Shown: positions 42,201 to 54,112, counted from the stretch's first letter. The stretch is DNA of 64,000 bases from Catenaria anguillulae PL171 (GCA_002102555.1 MCFL01000037.1:209282-273281); one strand, 5' to 3'. The notes: generated by a model from the letters alone, not told the origin. Numbers and translations are program-made.

Positions 42201-45200
42201 CAAGTTGCCATGCACGGCATCCAACCAATCGAAATTGCACGTCACGTCCAAATGCAGCTCAATCACGGTACTGGTGATGGGCGCGACCCGAGTCTCAAAC
42301 TCGAGCCAAGGAAACTGCCACGCGCAATTCGACACGGTCAATCCATATCGGTTGTTGTGAATCAAGCGGCCCACATCGTCGGGCTGCATGTCACGCAAAT
42401 CGTCAATCGTCGTGTGCTCGAGGCGCATGAGCTTTTCCACAATCTCGTGCGGGACAACCGAAAATTGCGCAAGCGGGTGCACGTACGGCCACATGCGCCG
42501 CTCGACCGACTTGCACATGGCCAGGATGGAGTTGCACGTGGTGGAAAAGCCGCGGTTGAGGGCAAACTCGAACATGGCACGCAAGATCCGCCCAGCATTT
42601 TGCGCAATGTACATGGTGTCGGAAACGAGCGAAAACTCTTGCACGCGCACGTTGGAGATGTAGGCTTGCAACAGCAGGTTGACCTTGGTGGGCGAATCGG
42701 CCACCTCCTTGGCAAGGATCTGGCAAGGAATGGTGCCATTCTTGGACTTGAGAAGCGTATCGAGTTCCTTAACTTCTTCGAGGCGAAGCTTGATTTGGTG
42801 GAATTCGTGGCACTCGCTGAGAAGTTGGAGCACGTTGGCTTCAGCCATGCCGTCGTGAAGCTTTTGGTTGATCTATTTGGATGGTGCCATTCCATCACAT
42901 CAGTGAATTTACGGAACTGCAGGTCTCAGCAGAGGGGACAACATACCAATTCGACAGTCGGCTGCTTGATGTAGTAAGTGGAGGCAATGCGCCCAATGTC
43001 TTTGCTGCCCAGCATACCCGTATTCTCGTCAAACACCACCATGTTTGTGTGAACCAGAACACGAGCGGCTTCCTTGATCAACTCGGCACGCTTGATCGTC
43101 AGTGACGGGTCGTCATCGGTTGTGATGCCGTACCGGCCCGGGTTCTTGCGCATGCGCACGTACAAGTACGTGTACCCGAGCCATTGGATAGCCTCGTTGA
43201 CATTGGCCACCGTGCCGAGAGCGATTTCGGCGTTGAGGTTATCAACCAAACTCGAGGCAAACTGAGACTCGATCGGGTGCTGCTGCGTCATTTGCGAGAC
43301 GTAGTGTGACAGCTTCTCATACGGAGTCTATAAATGGCAAACAAAAAATTGTTGAGTAAACAAAGCGTCGGCAGTACCTGGTTGAGCGCAAGGTGGAGAC
43401 GGACCAAAATGTAACCCACACCCTCGTTCTCGTACTGGGGACGACCTGCCCGACCGAAAATCTGCAACACGTCCAAAATGCCCACGTCCACAAACGAACC
43501 CTTTTGCGCATCGTACACATCCGTGCCACGAATAATGACTGCATGGGCAGGCAAGTTCACACCCCATGCCAGTGTCGCGGTACAAAACAGGACCTTGATG
43601 ACGCCGGCGGCAAACAGGCGCTCGGTCAATGTCCGATCCGCACGCAGCATACCCGCATGATGCATGCCAAACCCAAACTGGAACAACTCCTTGACCTGTG
43701 CCGACCGAGACTTGCCCACCTGCTGTGACCAGTACCCATACTGTTCATTGTCCTTGCAGTCAAACAAGTGCATCTCGTCGTGTTGCATGGCCGACTCACG
43801 CATGGCTTGCGCCGCCTTGTACGTGTCCTTGCGCGAGTGCACAAAAACCATGACCTGATGCCCGTCCTTGAGCTGCTCGCTGGCCTTGTCGTAGCATGCA
43901 CGGGCGAGCGCATACCGCTGGGACGCCGAGTTGGTCTTGCCCTTGATGCCGACAAAGTGCTGCGTGAGTGGGACGGGCCGGAAGCCGTCGTCGAAAAAGA
44001 AGAGGCCCTTGTACGGGTTGACGCGCAGAAACTCGGCAACGTCCACAAAGTTGGGGAGGGTGGCCGACAAACCGACAATGCGAATGAGTGATTGCGAGGT
44101 TTCGACTTGGCGCTGGGTGCGCGCAACAATGGTTTCGAGAACAGTTCCACGGTCTTCGTTGAGCAAGTGGACCTCGTCAATGATGAGCAGTTTGACCTTT
44201 TGAGCCAGCTCGCTGTCGCCCGTCGACTTGCGTGTGATAACGTCCCATTTTTCTGTGCTCAGCGCAAGGCCATTTGTACCGTGTGAGAAAACCAGACGAA
44301 AAAAAAAGAGGCCACTCACGAGGCACATACCAGGGGTTGTCACGATCATTTGCGTTGCCAAAATCTCCTGCTTGGTCAATTGCATATCTCCCGTCAACTC
44401 GCGCACCTGCATACCAAGCGGGGCCAACCGCTTGGAAAACTTTTCAACCACTTCTGCGGCGAGCGCCTTCATCGGCGCAACATAGACAATCTTGAACTCT
44501 TTCTTGGCGATCCGCACTCGCGGGGCCTGCGAGGCGGCCGTCGTCGACTTGCGTTTGGGCGGCGCATCATCCTCATCTTCCGCCGCATCCGCTTCGTTGC
44601 CTTCATTATCTTCCTCATCCAAGCTATCGCCGTTCTCGCCATCCTCGTCCTCGTCGACGCCATGCTCGGGCGGCAAGATGTAATTGGAAATGCACCGCAA
44701 CACGGTCAACATGGCCACATCCGTCTTACCCGCCCCGTCGGCGCACACACGAGCATGTTTTCATTGGACTCGAACGCGATCGGGTACACGAGCGACTGCA
44801 CCTTGTTGAGCGACTTGTACCCCTGATAACACGCGCGCGTCCACCTTGGCAACTTGTTGATGGTGATGACCTGCGTTTCGTCCAAGGGCGGCGCTTGCCG
44901 TGACGCCGGAATAACCAACTCTTCGTAATCCTTTTCCTCGTGGCGCACCGTCCCCTGCGGCAACGCAAACTGGTTGCCGAAAATGGCCACGCCGACGGCT
45001 AACCGGGAACGTGCGGCCGCGTCGCCCGTGCGGAATACGTTCGGGTATTTGTCGGCAACGTGGCGCCGGTCAACAATGCCGCCCGTGGGCATGGCCGAGG
45101 GGCCCTTGAGCAGCTGCTCCTCATGGTAACGCTTGAGGATCTCGAGATTTTGTTTGCGCGAGAGTTTGCGTTCGGCGGCCGTGGTGTTGAGAATGTCTTC

Positions 45201-45996
45201 GCGATGCGCAACCAGCTCGGTGGTGAGAGAGATGGCGGTGGGGCCAAGAATGTCAAACAAGTCGGCGGATACGAGCGTATTGCGCTTGTTGGACTTGAGG
45301 GCGTCGAGGATCATGGTGCAGAGCATGTCGGCGTCCATGGCTGTGGATTCGCCCATGCATGCCAGGTCGTACAAGTGTGCTTCACATTGCCTGAAGGCAA
45401 GTCGGTGGAGTGAGCTCCATTGGCCGGCGCCTGTGAATGAGGATAAGGACTAGGTACCGAGTAATCCATGCGGACGAGTACTTTTGCACGCCATCGTCCA
45501 CCACCAAATCATCCGCTTGATTCGCGACAATGTCCTGCTGCATGGGCTCTTGTGTCTGCGACGTCGACATGGCATCCTGATCGGGTAAATCATATGCCGA
45601 CACGAATCCTTCAGCATCCAAGTCTGCCAAGATGTCAGCAGGCAACGCCTTGACGTAATCTTGCTGAGCGGGTCCAGTCATGACATCCCGCAGCTCATTG
45701 ACTTGGCCAGCTTGATCGACGGCGTGCAACATGCGCTGGACCAAGTTATCCCAATCAGCATCGACGGCCGACTCGTATCCCATGAGCGATGGCGGTGTCG
45801 GGACGGCCGATCGCAGGTACACGGGCGTCGAGTCATCGTGCAGCGCAGCCTTGCGGGCGTGGTATGTGAAAGGAAGCGGGACACCGTGACGGGCATCGAG
45901 GGCGGCCGTTTCAAAGAGACTGACCGAGTTGTTGTCATGGTGGGCGGCGCCGTTGCCGCTCGCGGGGTAGGAAGGAGTGCCGTCGGGGAGAACCAT
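39273..45996 (-). CDS. SLH1: ASCC3/Slh1-type tandem Ski2-like helicase
   Basis: Large two-cassette RNA/DNA helicase of the ribosome-quality-control trigger complex, which splits collided ribosomes. Placed introns are 44253-44330, 43328-43404, 42873-42946, 40786-40859 and 40555-40631, all GT-AG; a first intron near 45390-45470 is not resolved. Cassette 1 has Walker A (APTG.GKTD, broken), [24 protein letters not shown], and [16 protein letters not shown] slightly altered, then a Sec63-like domain ([39 protein letters not shown]). Cassette 2 has [51 protein letters not shown] and [16 protein letters not shown], then a second Sec63 domain with ELPVRHNED. Brr2 was considered, but [19 protein letters not shown] with [11 protein letters not shown] and the ELPVRHNED ending fit ASCC3/Slh1. 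Frame breaks occur at 44733-44736, 40490-40528 and 40267-40314. Confidence 0.9.
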
Positions 45997-46470
45997 AATG
46001 AATGTTGTGACGTTGATGTTGCTGTTACCGAGTTCGTGAGCCAGTGGTCAATGCGGAATCAAGTCAAGTGTTGTTGCGTTGGGTTGTGCATTGTCTTTAA
46101 GAAGTGGCCGTCATCATCATCTGGCCGTCGAGTCAATCAACCGGCCTCGGCCTGGGCAATGTCGACACATCATCGGGCCATTGACCGGCCAATTCAGCAC
46201 GTGAGCCAGCCGTCTCTGAACCGCATATATATGTATATGAAAGATCGCGAAACCGCATCATCGCGTCGATGCATTCAATCAAGCGAAATGGTAAATGCTA
46301 TGTATAATACATGAGGCAGCGGATGGGGGCTTCGAATCAATTTGTATGAACATGAGGGGGTTACATACTCGGCTGTGTGCCACATACCTCAAGTCTCGCA
46401 ACATCACTCATCGTATCGCCAACTCACCCTCATACCTCACGACGACCCGCCACGACTGCCCCTCCCACTC

Positions 46471-47579
46471 TTATTGAGCGACTTTGCCGACGCACTGCAA
46501 CCAGTGACCTTCCCGATCCGATCCTCTGCGGGTAATGCTGTCCCGAAAACCTACCGACTCGATGATCTGCCCGCCCTGAACCACCATCGTGGCGCCGAGC
46601 GACGCGTGGGAATGTAAGCTCCCATGGGTGCTGCTGCCCATGGAAGTTGTCGATGAAGCCCGCAGCACTGGCGCCATGGACAGTGGTGACTGGACTTTCG
46701 GCGCATGCTTGCTGGGTTTGCCGGCCGTGTTGAGCAAGGCGCCAGTACGCAGCGTGTTGCTCGCGTTGAGCGCCGACGAACTGCCACGTTGGAAGCAAGA
46801 TTCATGGTCGGTTGCTGACTCGAGGTGGCACCCAAGGGCGTCTCGACCTTATACAGTTGTCCATGAGCTAGCAAGTAGGCCTCCACGTCTGCGGCGCCGC
46901 CTGATCCATCATGCACGATACGGGTTTGCCCATTCACGCCGGTAGATGATGACGAAGCGGGGTGCTTATCCTTGTTTCTCCATCCCTTTTTCTTCTTGCT
47001 CTCCTTGTCCACCTGCGACTTCTCTTCCTCGTCGGAATCGCTCGAATCTGACCCGGATCCCTTGCGCTTCTTACCACTCTTGACCTTTCTCTTCCTTTTG
47101 TTTCCCCGCCGACATTTGCATGGGCATCCAAAGCAACACACGACTCGAAGGCAACGGCGGCATGTCACCACACAATTATCATGCACAGGCCAATCACGGT
47201 CGCGGCAATGGCAACCGGTGCCCAAGTGGGCATGTCAAGTCCAAAGAACTTGCCCAGCGATGTGGGAGTCGCGGTCGCGGTTCCCGTGACGGTCGATGGT
47301 GAGATGGCGGTCGTTGTGGTCGTCCTGTTGGCCGCAGTCTGGTTGAGACTGTCGAGGAATGACCCGGGCACAAACGTGATGATGGCCGGCTCGGCGGTCG
47401 CCGTGGTGGTCGCCAGGTGCGGCGTTCTGGTTGGTCGGCCATGAGTGTTTTGGTTTGCATGTGGATGTATCGACAATCGTTTCACAGTGGACAGAGGAGA
47501 GCCATGCAATAACGCTGCAATGGTCGGATGGTGATTTAGAATTGGTTTTTGTTGTGACAATTGAGCTTGACTCCTTCAT
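46471..47579 (-). CDS. single-pass membrane protein: Thr-rich ectodomain, Cys-rich and basic cytoplasmic tail
   Basis: Collinear minus-strand segments form a sensible membrane protein if three single-base breaks are allowed. From ATG 47579 comes a Cys-containing stretch (DHCSVIAWLSSVHCETIVDT). It is followed by a Thr/Ala-rich part with NQT and NRT glycosylation sites and one transmembrane helix, APVAIAATVIGLCMIIVW (near 47160-47220). Directly after the helix comes a Cys cluster, CRRCLRVVCCFGCPCKCRR, likely palmitoylated. A Lys-rich, acidic Ser (SDSSDSDEEE) tail follows, ending SFRDSITRRGS-like and stopping near 46471. The break after the helix (47161-47173) and that at 46779-46787 are each repaired by lengthening a GG run by one. 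No family is recognised. The 5' end lies about 190 bp from the CFAP58 stop, in the same orientation. Confidence 0.5.
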
Positions 47580-47772
47580 CCCCCGCTTGGGGCCAGCAGG
47601 GTTCAAAGCGGGGGAGCGGTCAATGACACGATCTTGTCTCTCACACAACACCAGGTGCCAATACTTCGTGAAGGGAGATGTCTATTGAGAAAAAGCATGT
47701 ACATGTACACAAAAAACGGAAAGAGAAGGCAAAGAGGAAACCCAGAAAGAAAGAAACCTATGTAGACCACTT

Positions 47773-50700
47773 TCAAACAGCTGTCGTGTTGGGTGCATGC
47801 TCTGGAATACCCGGCAAACTGGTCGTCGACGATTGAGGTGGCAACGCTGGGAGAGCTGTCGAGTCCGTTGGACCTGATCCAACTGCTCCTTGCTTCCCGT
47901 TACCATCCCACCCACCGATCCCGGTTGGGGTGCAAACGGGGCGGGAGCCGATTGAGACGGGTTATTGTTTGTGGAGGGTACCGTGCCAACACCAGGGCCC
48001 GCTGATGGCTGCTGTTGGTTTTGGAACACAAGGTTTGCCTTACTGCTGCTTGCACTCGTTTTCCCGACAACCGGTAAGCCACCGGTGCCGTTGGCCCCAA
48101 TGAGCCCCGCCGGCCCCTTCTTTTGCAACACACGCTTGACATTTAAGTACTTCTTCTTCCAATCCTGCGCTTGCCTCGACAAATCCGCCACCTCGGTCCG
48201 ATAATCCAACGCCTGCGACTGGAGCATGTTGAGCTCGCTCGCCAGCGCTTTTGCCTCACGCGTCTTGTCCTTGACAAGCGTCTTGAGGGCCTCCAACTGT
48301 TGAACCACCTCGGGTCCCGGCACGCGAGCAAGCATTGTCTTGAGGTCCAAGTAAAGCTTTTCTTTGGCTTGAATGACGAGCTCCTTTTCCACCACTTGCT
48401 CCGTCTTGGCAATCAATCGGCGCTGCAAAGTTTGCACCTTTTGCACCAGCTCAAACGTGGAGGGGTCGGATCCAGCCAGTTTGCGCCAGCGGTGCATGTT
48501 CATCGGGTTCTCCAATTCTTCCTCAAGGACCTTGACTCGGGTGCGCTCGTTGAGCAGCTCCTTTTGCAGGCGATAGACTTCGGATCGCAGGTTTTCAACA
48601 TTGGTCGTTTCATGTTGCAGGATGGTCTTTTCGCGACGTAGGCGCTTGACTTCGAGTTTGAGCACACGAATGTCTTCGAGCCGCTCGCGGTATTGGATTT
48701 CGCCCTTGTTGAGAGTAGATTGCTGGATCTTGATCTTTTCGTACAAGAGAGCAAGCTCGTCGTTGCGGCGGATGAGTTGGGTTCCGAGAATGTCCTGTTC
48801 GCATCCACATTTCGGCACGTGAGAATAAACGAAACGTGTGTGGGAAATCCAACGTGAATCATTTGTGTACCCGCTCTTGAATGACGGCTTCATATTCTTT
48901 CCTCTGCTTGAGCCGCTCCGATCCGCCTCGGAAATAATGTGCCGCAACTTGTTTTCTTCGGCTTGCTGGTTTTGCACAAACTGGTGTGCCGCATCCAATT
49001 GCTGCTTGAGCTTTTGCACCTCCTGCTTAGCTGCATCCTTTTCCTTGTCCACCTTTTGATGCTCGAAATGCTCCTTAAGCAAGGCTGCCTCCTTGGCGGC
49101 AATCTCCTCCTTGTACTGCTCAATCTGATGTGTGGTAATCTTGAGCTTGCGCCGCATCTCGGTAATCTCGTCTTGCGACTCGATCAGGTTCTTGGAATAC
49201 AAGTTCGATCCGATCGGACTTGCTCGTAAATGCTTGCTGCTGCTTGAGCTTGTGCTCGCCTCGGCCATCTTCTTTTTGTAATCAAAGATTTGGTTCTCGC
49301 GAATCACGACACTCTCCTCGGCCGCCGTCTTTGCAAGCGTGATTTGAGCCACCTCGTTGACGTATCGGTCCCGTTCCTTTTCGAGCGCGAGAATGAGCTT
49401 ACGCTGTTTGGCAGCCTCATCCTTGTATCCAGCAATCTCTTGCTCGAGGTTTTGCTTTGTCTGCTCATGCAGCTTGACAAGATTGGCTTGCTTTTGCGTC
49501 GCGGCGGTCGCCTTGAGATAGTTCTTTGACAAAATGTCGCGCTCGCGAATCAAGTCTTCCGACTGCTTGTGGTCCGCCTCGGCCTGCTTCTTGTGCGACT
49601 CGACTTGGCGCTCGAGCGAGTACACGAGCGACCGGAGTGCGTCGCGCTCCTGTTCGGCCGATGCCTTTGCCTCGTCCACCTGCTTGAGCTTGCGTTGCAT
49701 GGCTTCGCGCATCTTTGCCAGTGTCTTCATCTCGGTCTCCATCTTGTCTGCATCGTCGTCGGCCAACCTCACTTCCTGCACAAGCTTGGCGTTCTCGGAC
49801 GCCAAGGTGTTTGCCTGATAGAGCTGATGATCCACTTCCTCCTCTAGCTTGCGCTTGAGCGCATGCAACGTGTCCGACTCGGCTGCCAACTTGTCCTTTG
49901 CGTCCTTTGTCTCCTTGAGTTGCTGCTCCAACTTGCGCAGCTCCTCTCCCGCGCGCGCAATATGGTCGCCACGCACCTTGAGCTCGCTCGCCCGCTGGTC
50001 GGCCACCGCGCGCGCATCACGCAACTCGCGCTCGAGCCGTTCGCGCGCATACATCTCCTTCTCAGACTCGTCCTGCTTGACGGCTACCAGCTCCTTGAGT
50101 GCCCTCAACTCCTCGAGCAACTCGGACCGCTCGCGTTTCGTATCGGCGTCTGCTGCACGCCACCGCTCCAACTCTGCGTGCAGCTCGGCCATGTTCATGG
50201 AGCGCAACTCCAAGTCTTTGGCAAGCGCATCGCGCTGCTGCATGATGTCCAGCACGCTGGCCGTCTCGACATTGGACCGCTTGGCCAGTTGGCGCGTTTG
50301 CGCATTCAGCTTGGCTTGCAGCTCAACCACCATTTCCTTGTTTGACGCTTCGCGTGCATTGGCTTCTTCGAGCAGTTTCCACGTCTTTTTCAGTTCCTTT
50401 TGCAAGCCAATAATGGTGCGGTCCGTTGCAGTCACGGAAACGGCCGCAGATCCTGGAGCCGACCCCGAGTCATCGGATGTGGACGAGTGACGTCCCCGAC
50501 CCGTCGATTGCGTGTGAGTGGGAGGAGGGTTGGCACGCGTGGGAGCAGCTGCCGCTCTTGACCGTTGCGGAGAGGTCGACGACGATGCCACGGGTGCGCC
50601 GCCATTGAGCGAATCTCGTGACGATTGGTTCGATCCTTCGTCTTCCTCTTGAATTGAGAACGTGGGAATCACTGGTGGACCGGATGGCCCGGCGTTTCCG

Positions 50701-50885
50701 GGCGCGTTGGACGCCATGCTTGAGCGGCGGCTTGCGTCCGTGACGGAGATGATGGGTGCGTCGGGACCAACATTATCGGCCGAGTTGGTTGCTGATGTGG
50801 GTCCGCTGGATTGGCCGTCAATCAAGATAGCGGGTGGTCCACCTGGGCGACTCCCGAGTGGTGGAGGTGATTCGTCATTGTTCAT
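47773..50885 (-). CDS. CFAP58: CFAP58 (CCDC147) flagellar coiled-coil protein
   Basis: Axoneme-associated coiled-coil protein needed for motile flagella. ATG 50885 opens about 150 disordered Ser/Pro residues; continuous coiled coil follows to about residue 950. Strongly diagnostic blocks are LRERDILSKNYLKATAATQK-like, KLHEQTKQNLEQEIAGYKDE, RETQIFDYKKK-like, LYSKNLIESQDEITEMRRKL, RDILGTQLIRRNDELALLYE, KIKIQQSTLNKGEIQYRERL, EELENPMNMHRWRKLAGSDP and KEKLYLDLKTMLARVPGPE. An intron sits at 48795-48870. Just before it, one missing base at 48913-48920 shifts the frame; corrected, the exon ends KEYEAVIQER, as in the family. Three more missing bases between about 49190 and 49270 scramble a conserved stretch and cancel out. 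The distal end is probably the stop at 47773 (Pro/Ser tail ending NTTAV), one frame away from a longer read-through to 47682. Confidence 0.92.
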
Positions 50886-51253
50886 TGTGTGAGAGTGGCC
50901 GAGTTTTGGGTGTGGTTCTGCTGTTCTCGTGATAACTCTTCAATGAAACATGCGACGGTTTGCATAGGAGCTTTTCAAGGACAATTGCGTCGAGTTTTTT
51001 TCTTTCAATTCCTCCGACGAAATTCACTGTGCAATGTACAGGGCAGCGTCGCAAACATGATGTGATCAAACCATCCTGGGCAGGTATTTGTTATTCTCTT
51101 TCTGTTCGCGGCACATGGCCGCCTTGCACGTCGTCACGACGGGTCGATAAAAACTTGATACGTGATATCCAGAGTGAAATACGAAACAAATCATTCTGAA
51201 TATATTCTGACTTTTGAAAAGGGCGAGGGAGGAATACCAAATGAAGTGCAGCT
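50886..51253. other. intergenic, no gene seen
   Basis: Promoter side of CFAP58 and 3' flank of the next minus-strand gene. No credible open frame. Confidence 0.5.
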
Positions 51254-52443
51254 TTAGAGAGCCGCCGACTTTCGACTGGCCCGCTTCAAGAACGTGACGC
51301 CAGCAATCAACGCAAGCACGACCACGCCGCCAATGACTGCAGGCACAATGACGGCAGTGTTGCTCTTTTTGGGCTCACCGCCAACACTGCCGTCGGCGGT
51401 CGTCTGCGCGGGATTGTACGCTGCGCGGAACTGCTCAATGATCCTTGGGCAATCATTGGCAAACGAACTGTCGAGCCGTGGGCATGTTGACCGATTCACG
51501 CAGGCGGCATACTGCAACCAGTTGCCACACTTGCCTGCATCCTCCTCAACGACCATGCCATCCACACACGTTCCAGCCGTGGACCGGAACCTGTGCGTCT
51601 TGAGCTGCTGCACATACTTGCGGCCGGCCTCGACAAACTCGGGCGGACCCGCGCACAGTGTCTTATTGTTGATGTCGGCCAAAATGGTGTCTGCGCGGGC
51701 GTCCATGGTTGCCGCGCACACTTCCAGCGGGGGACCTTGCGCGCACGTGTCGCCGGCCGCCTGGAAAAAGTCGTACATGTCGACGAGACCCCATACAAGG
51801 TAAAACTTTTGCGTAGGCGCGGCACAGCCGGCTTGGCGCAAGTTGAACTGTTCCCAGAACTTGCCAAAGTAGGACCATGGCTGGTTGCCCCAAAGTTCGG
51901 TAATATCGGTGGCATTGCGCATTTGCTTTGGGAAAGTGGAGGCGTCAAAGTTGTCAAAGCGGGCTTTGAAGTAAGGCGACAGATCGAGTGGGAGGTATGC
52001 CTGCTTGTTGAAGTCTGAATTGTCAAGTCAACATTGCAAGCGAGCGTGTAAGTTAAATCGCCCGGATAGTACTGTGCGGAGGAGGGGCAGTTGAACATAC
52101 CTCGATACATCCAAACCTTGCTGATGACAATGCATTCCTGAGACTTGCCCGGGGGCACACAGCGGCCGCTCTGACAGGGGTCATCGGTCGTGGTTGGCGC
52201 AGGCGCAGAGCTCGACCGAGAGGGTGAGGGCTGAACCGATGGAGATGCGGACGCGCTGGGCGATGCAGACGCAGAGGGTGACGCAGACGCAGAAGGTGAT
52301 GCAGATGCAGAGGCGGACGGTCGTGCGGCTGACGACGACGCAACCTGAGCAAATGTGCTCGGCGTGACGGCCAAAAGCGTTGTGACCAGAAGAAGAAGGG
52401 CAAGAGCCAAGGCCCGCTTGGATTGAGTGCGTTGATGATTCAT
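51254..52443 (-). CDS. secreted-type I membrane protein with a Ser-Ala-Ser-Pro repeat stalk
   Basis: Two exons, 52101-52443 and 51254-52014, joined across an 86-bp intron (GTATGT...ATTCAG), give 367 aa. ATG 52443 starts a signal peptide (KRALALALLLLVTTLLAVTPSTFAQ). Then come an SASASP repeat stalk encoded by 18-bp DNA repeats and a cysteine-containing ectodomain of about 210 residues. Its Cys residues (PCQSGRCVPPGKSQEC, QAGCAAPTQKFY, CAQGPPLEVC, AGTCVDGM, KCGNWLQYAACV, RSTCPRLD, NDCPRII) are numerous enough for several disulfides. A C-terminal transmembrane helix follows (VIVPAVIGGVVVLALIAGVT), with a short basic tail. NVT-type sites suggest glycosylation. No family is recognised; a cell-surface or wall-associated role is inferred from architecture. 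Confidence 0.8.
52244..52315 (-). repeat. 18-bp minisatellite, four copies
   Basis: Four imperfect 18-bp units (first copy GATGCGGACGCGCTGGGC, then GATGCAGACGCAGAGGGT-like) encode the SASASP stalk. Unit length is a multiple of three, so copy-number change would preserve frame. Confidence 0.85.
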
Positions 52444-53265
52444 TGTTGAGGAATAATTGGTGAAAGAGCTATGGAGGCAGGAGAACAGCACATGTGGGGG
52501 CAGTTGCTGCCATTTGAAGGCGTCGACGATGGCCTGCCCGTGAGTGGTTCGTCAATGCAACATAAATACATTGACCAACATGCATGGGCTTGACGCATGT
52601 ATTGCACCTGCAGGCCAAGACTTGTTTGGCCAGCGGTGTGGCACGGCGGCTGGTGGCATCCTGCTCTCACTGGATTCGGGTTCAAGAACGCGTCCGCAGC
52701 GGCTGAACGTGAAGCCAGCCACCGATTCCACGGTTGGCCCATGCTCTGTGGACCTGCAGATGCATTCTACCGCCAGAAAAATCTCCAAATCTCCAAGAAA
52801 GACTACTACATAATGCGGTGACCTTGCACGCCGAATGAGCTGAACCACACCGTTCGCACAAAGTGGTTTCGCAGGATGCAACGGGTCACTCAAACGTGGC
52901 TTTGGTTGATGTAGACCGTAGCGATGGGGTGCAACATCCCGACTTGGCGCTTTGCTAACCCTCCTGCTCTTTGTAAGTAAGGTGGTCTTCGAGCCAACTG
53001 GGTGCGCGCGGCAGACGTTGACCTGTGACCTGGGTCAAGGATGCCATCAAACGCTGATCTTGAAGAGTGAGACATGATCACGTGCCACCCTCGCGGTGGA
53101 AGGTTCTCAGCGCTTCTCTCGTCGACACATCATTGTCGTCTGTCTCTAGCTCAGTCCCGCGTCCATCCGTCGTCCTCGCTCTTGTTGACGTTTAGCTCGC
53201 ATGCACGCTCGCTCCCTGGCCTTGCGCAACTAAACTACGATCTCAGACTCATCAACACTCTCGCC
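52444..53265. other. divergent intergenic region, no gene seen
   Basis: 822 bp between two divergent genes, holding both promoters. Only short featureless frames are present. Confidence 0.5.
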
Positions 53266-54112
53266 ATGTTCGCCCGCACCGTGCCCCTCCTCCGCACCTC
53301 TGCCCGTGCCTTGACCTCGACGGCCACCCGCTCTGCGGCGGCTTCCCCCATGGCCCTTGCCCGGACCTCGTCGGTCGCCCTCAAGGCCACGACCCAGGTT
53401 GCCATGCGCCGCATGTACTCGTCCGTGTCGGACACGGAGCTGCTGAGCGTGCTCAACCGCGAGCTCAAGTACGAGCAAGAAAACTCGGACAAGGCGACCC
53501 CTGCATTCTTGGCCGAGTTCCATGCCAAGAAGACATTCTCGATCCAGGATCGTCCGGGAGAAAACGAGGTTGTGCTGTCGCGCGAGTTTGGCAGTGAAAA
53601 GTGCGTTGACCTACACCTGGTGTTTGATGTTTTGGTAGAGATTTGCTCATTCAATCATGCAATAACTGCCTTGTTTCCACAGGATCACGCTCACCTTCTC
53701 GATCGACGACGTTGCCAATGTCGAGCCCATTGAGGGCACCGAGGAAGTTGCCTTCCCCGTGTCTGTGGTCATCACCGTGACCAAGAAGGCGGCGGCCGAT
53801 GCGGGTGCAGTCACGTTCCAAACCATTGCCGACGGCGGCGCCTTCCAAATCACAAACATCACCTTCAACGACGACTCTGTGCTTGCGACCATGGACACTG
53901 CCGAGGCCGATTACAAGCGCCGCGGCACCTACGTCGGCCCCATCTTTGACGAGCTCGACGACAACTTGTCCAACGCCTTCTACCAGTACCTCGAGGCCCG
54001 CGGCGTGGGTGCCGAGCTCGCAGAGTTTATCCCGGCCTATGTCGAGTACAAGGAACAGCTCGAGTACAACAGGTGGTTGCAAAAGGTGTCGGCGTTTGTG
54101 GAGCGCAAGTAA
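53266..54112 (+). CDS. MAM33: MAM33/p32 (C1QBP-like) mitochondrial acidic matrix protein
   Basis: Exons 53266-53600 and 53683-54112 join in frame (GAAAAG codon across the junction) to 254 aa, close to family length. Residues 1-55 form a typical mitochondrial presequence: Arg/Ser/Ala-rich with no acids (RTVPLLRTSARALTSTATRS). The mature part opens with a helix (DTELLSVLNRELKYEQEN). A beta-sheet follows with VVLSREFGSEKITLTFSID and FPVSVVITVTKK, and then the acidic loop and the family ending YVGPIFDELDDNLSNAFYQY and LEARGV...FIPAYVEYKEQLEY. LDDNLQ/LSNAFYQYLEARG is the most diagnostic block. The protein forms an acidic doughnut trimer and supports mitochondrial translation in other fungi. It converges with the next gene, about 225 bp between stops. 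Confidence 0.93.

Noticed and set aside
40267-44736. Programmed ribosomal frameshifting in the helicase gene
   Set aside because: Several unrelated sites would be needed in one gene, and the same one-base losses occur in unrelated genes. Sequence error is simpler.
39273-45996. Brr2, the U5 snRNP helicase
   Set aside because: The second cassette motif [16 protein letters not shown] with [11 protein letters not shown] and the [10 protein letters not shown]-terminus match ASCC3/Slh1.
52244-52315. CRISPR-like repeat array
   Set aside because: Units are directly adjacent, without spacers, and are in-frame coding sequence.
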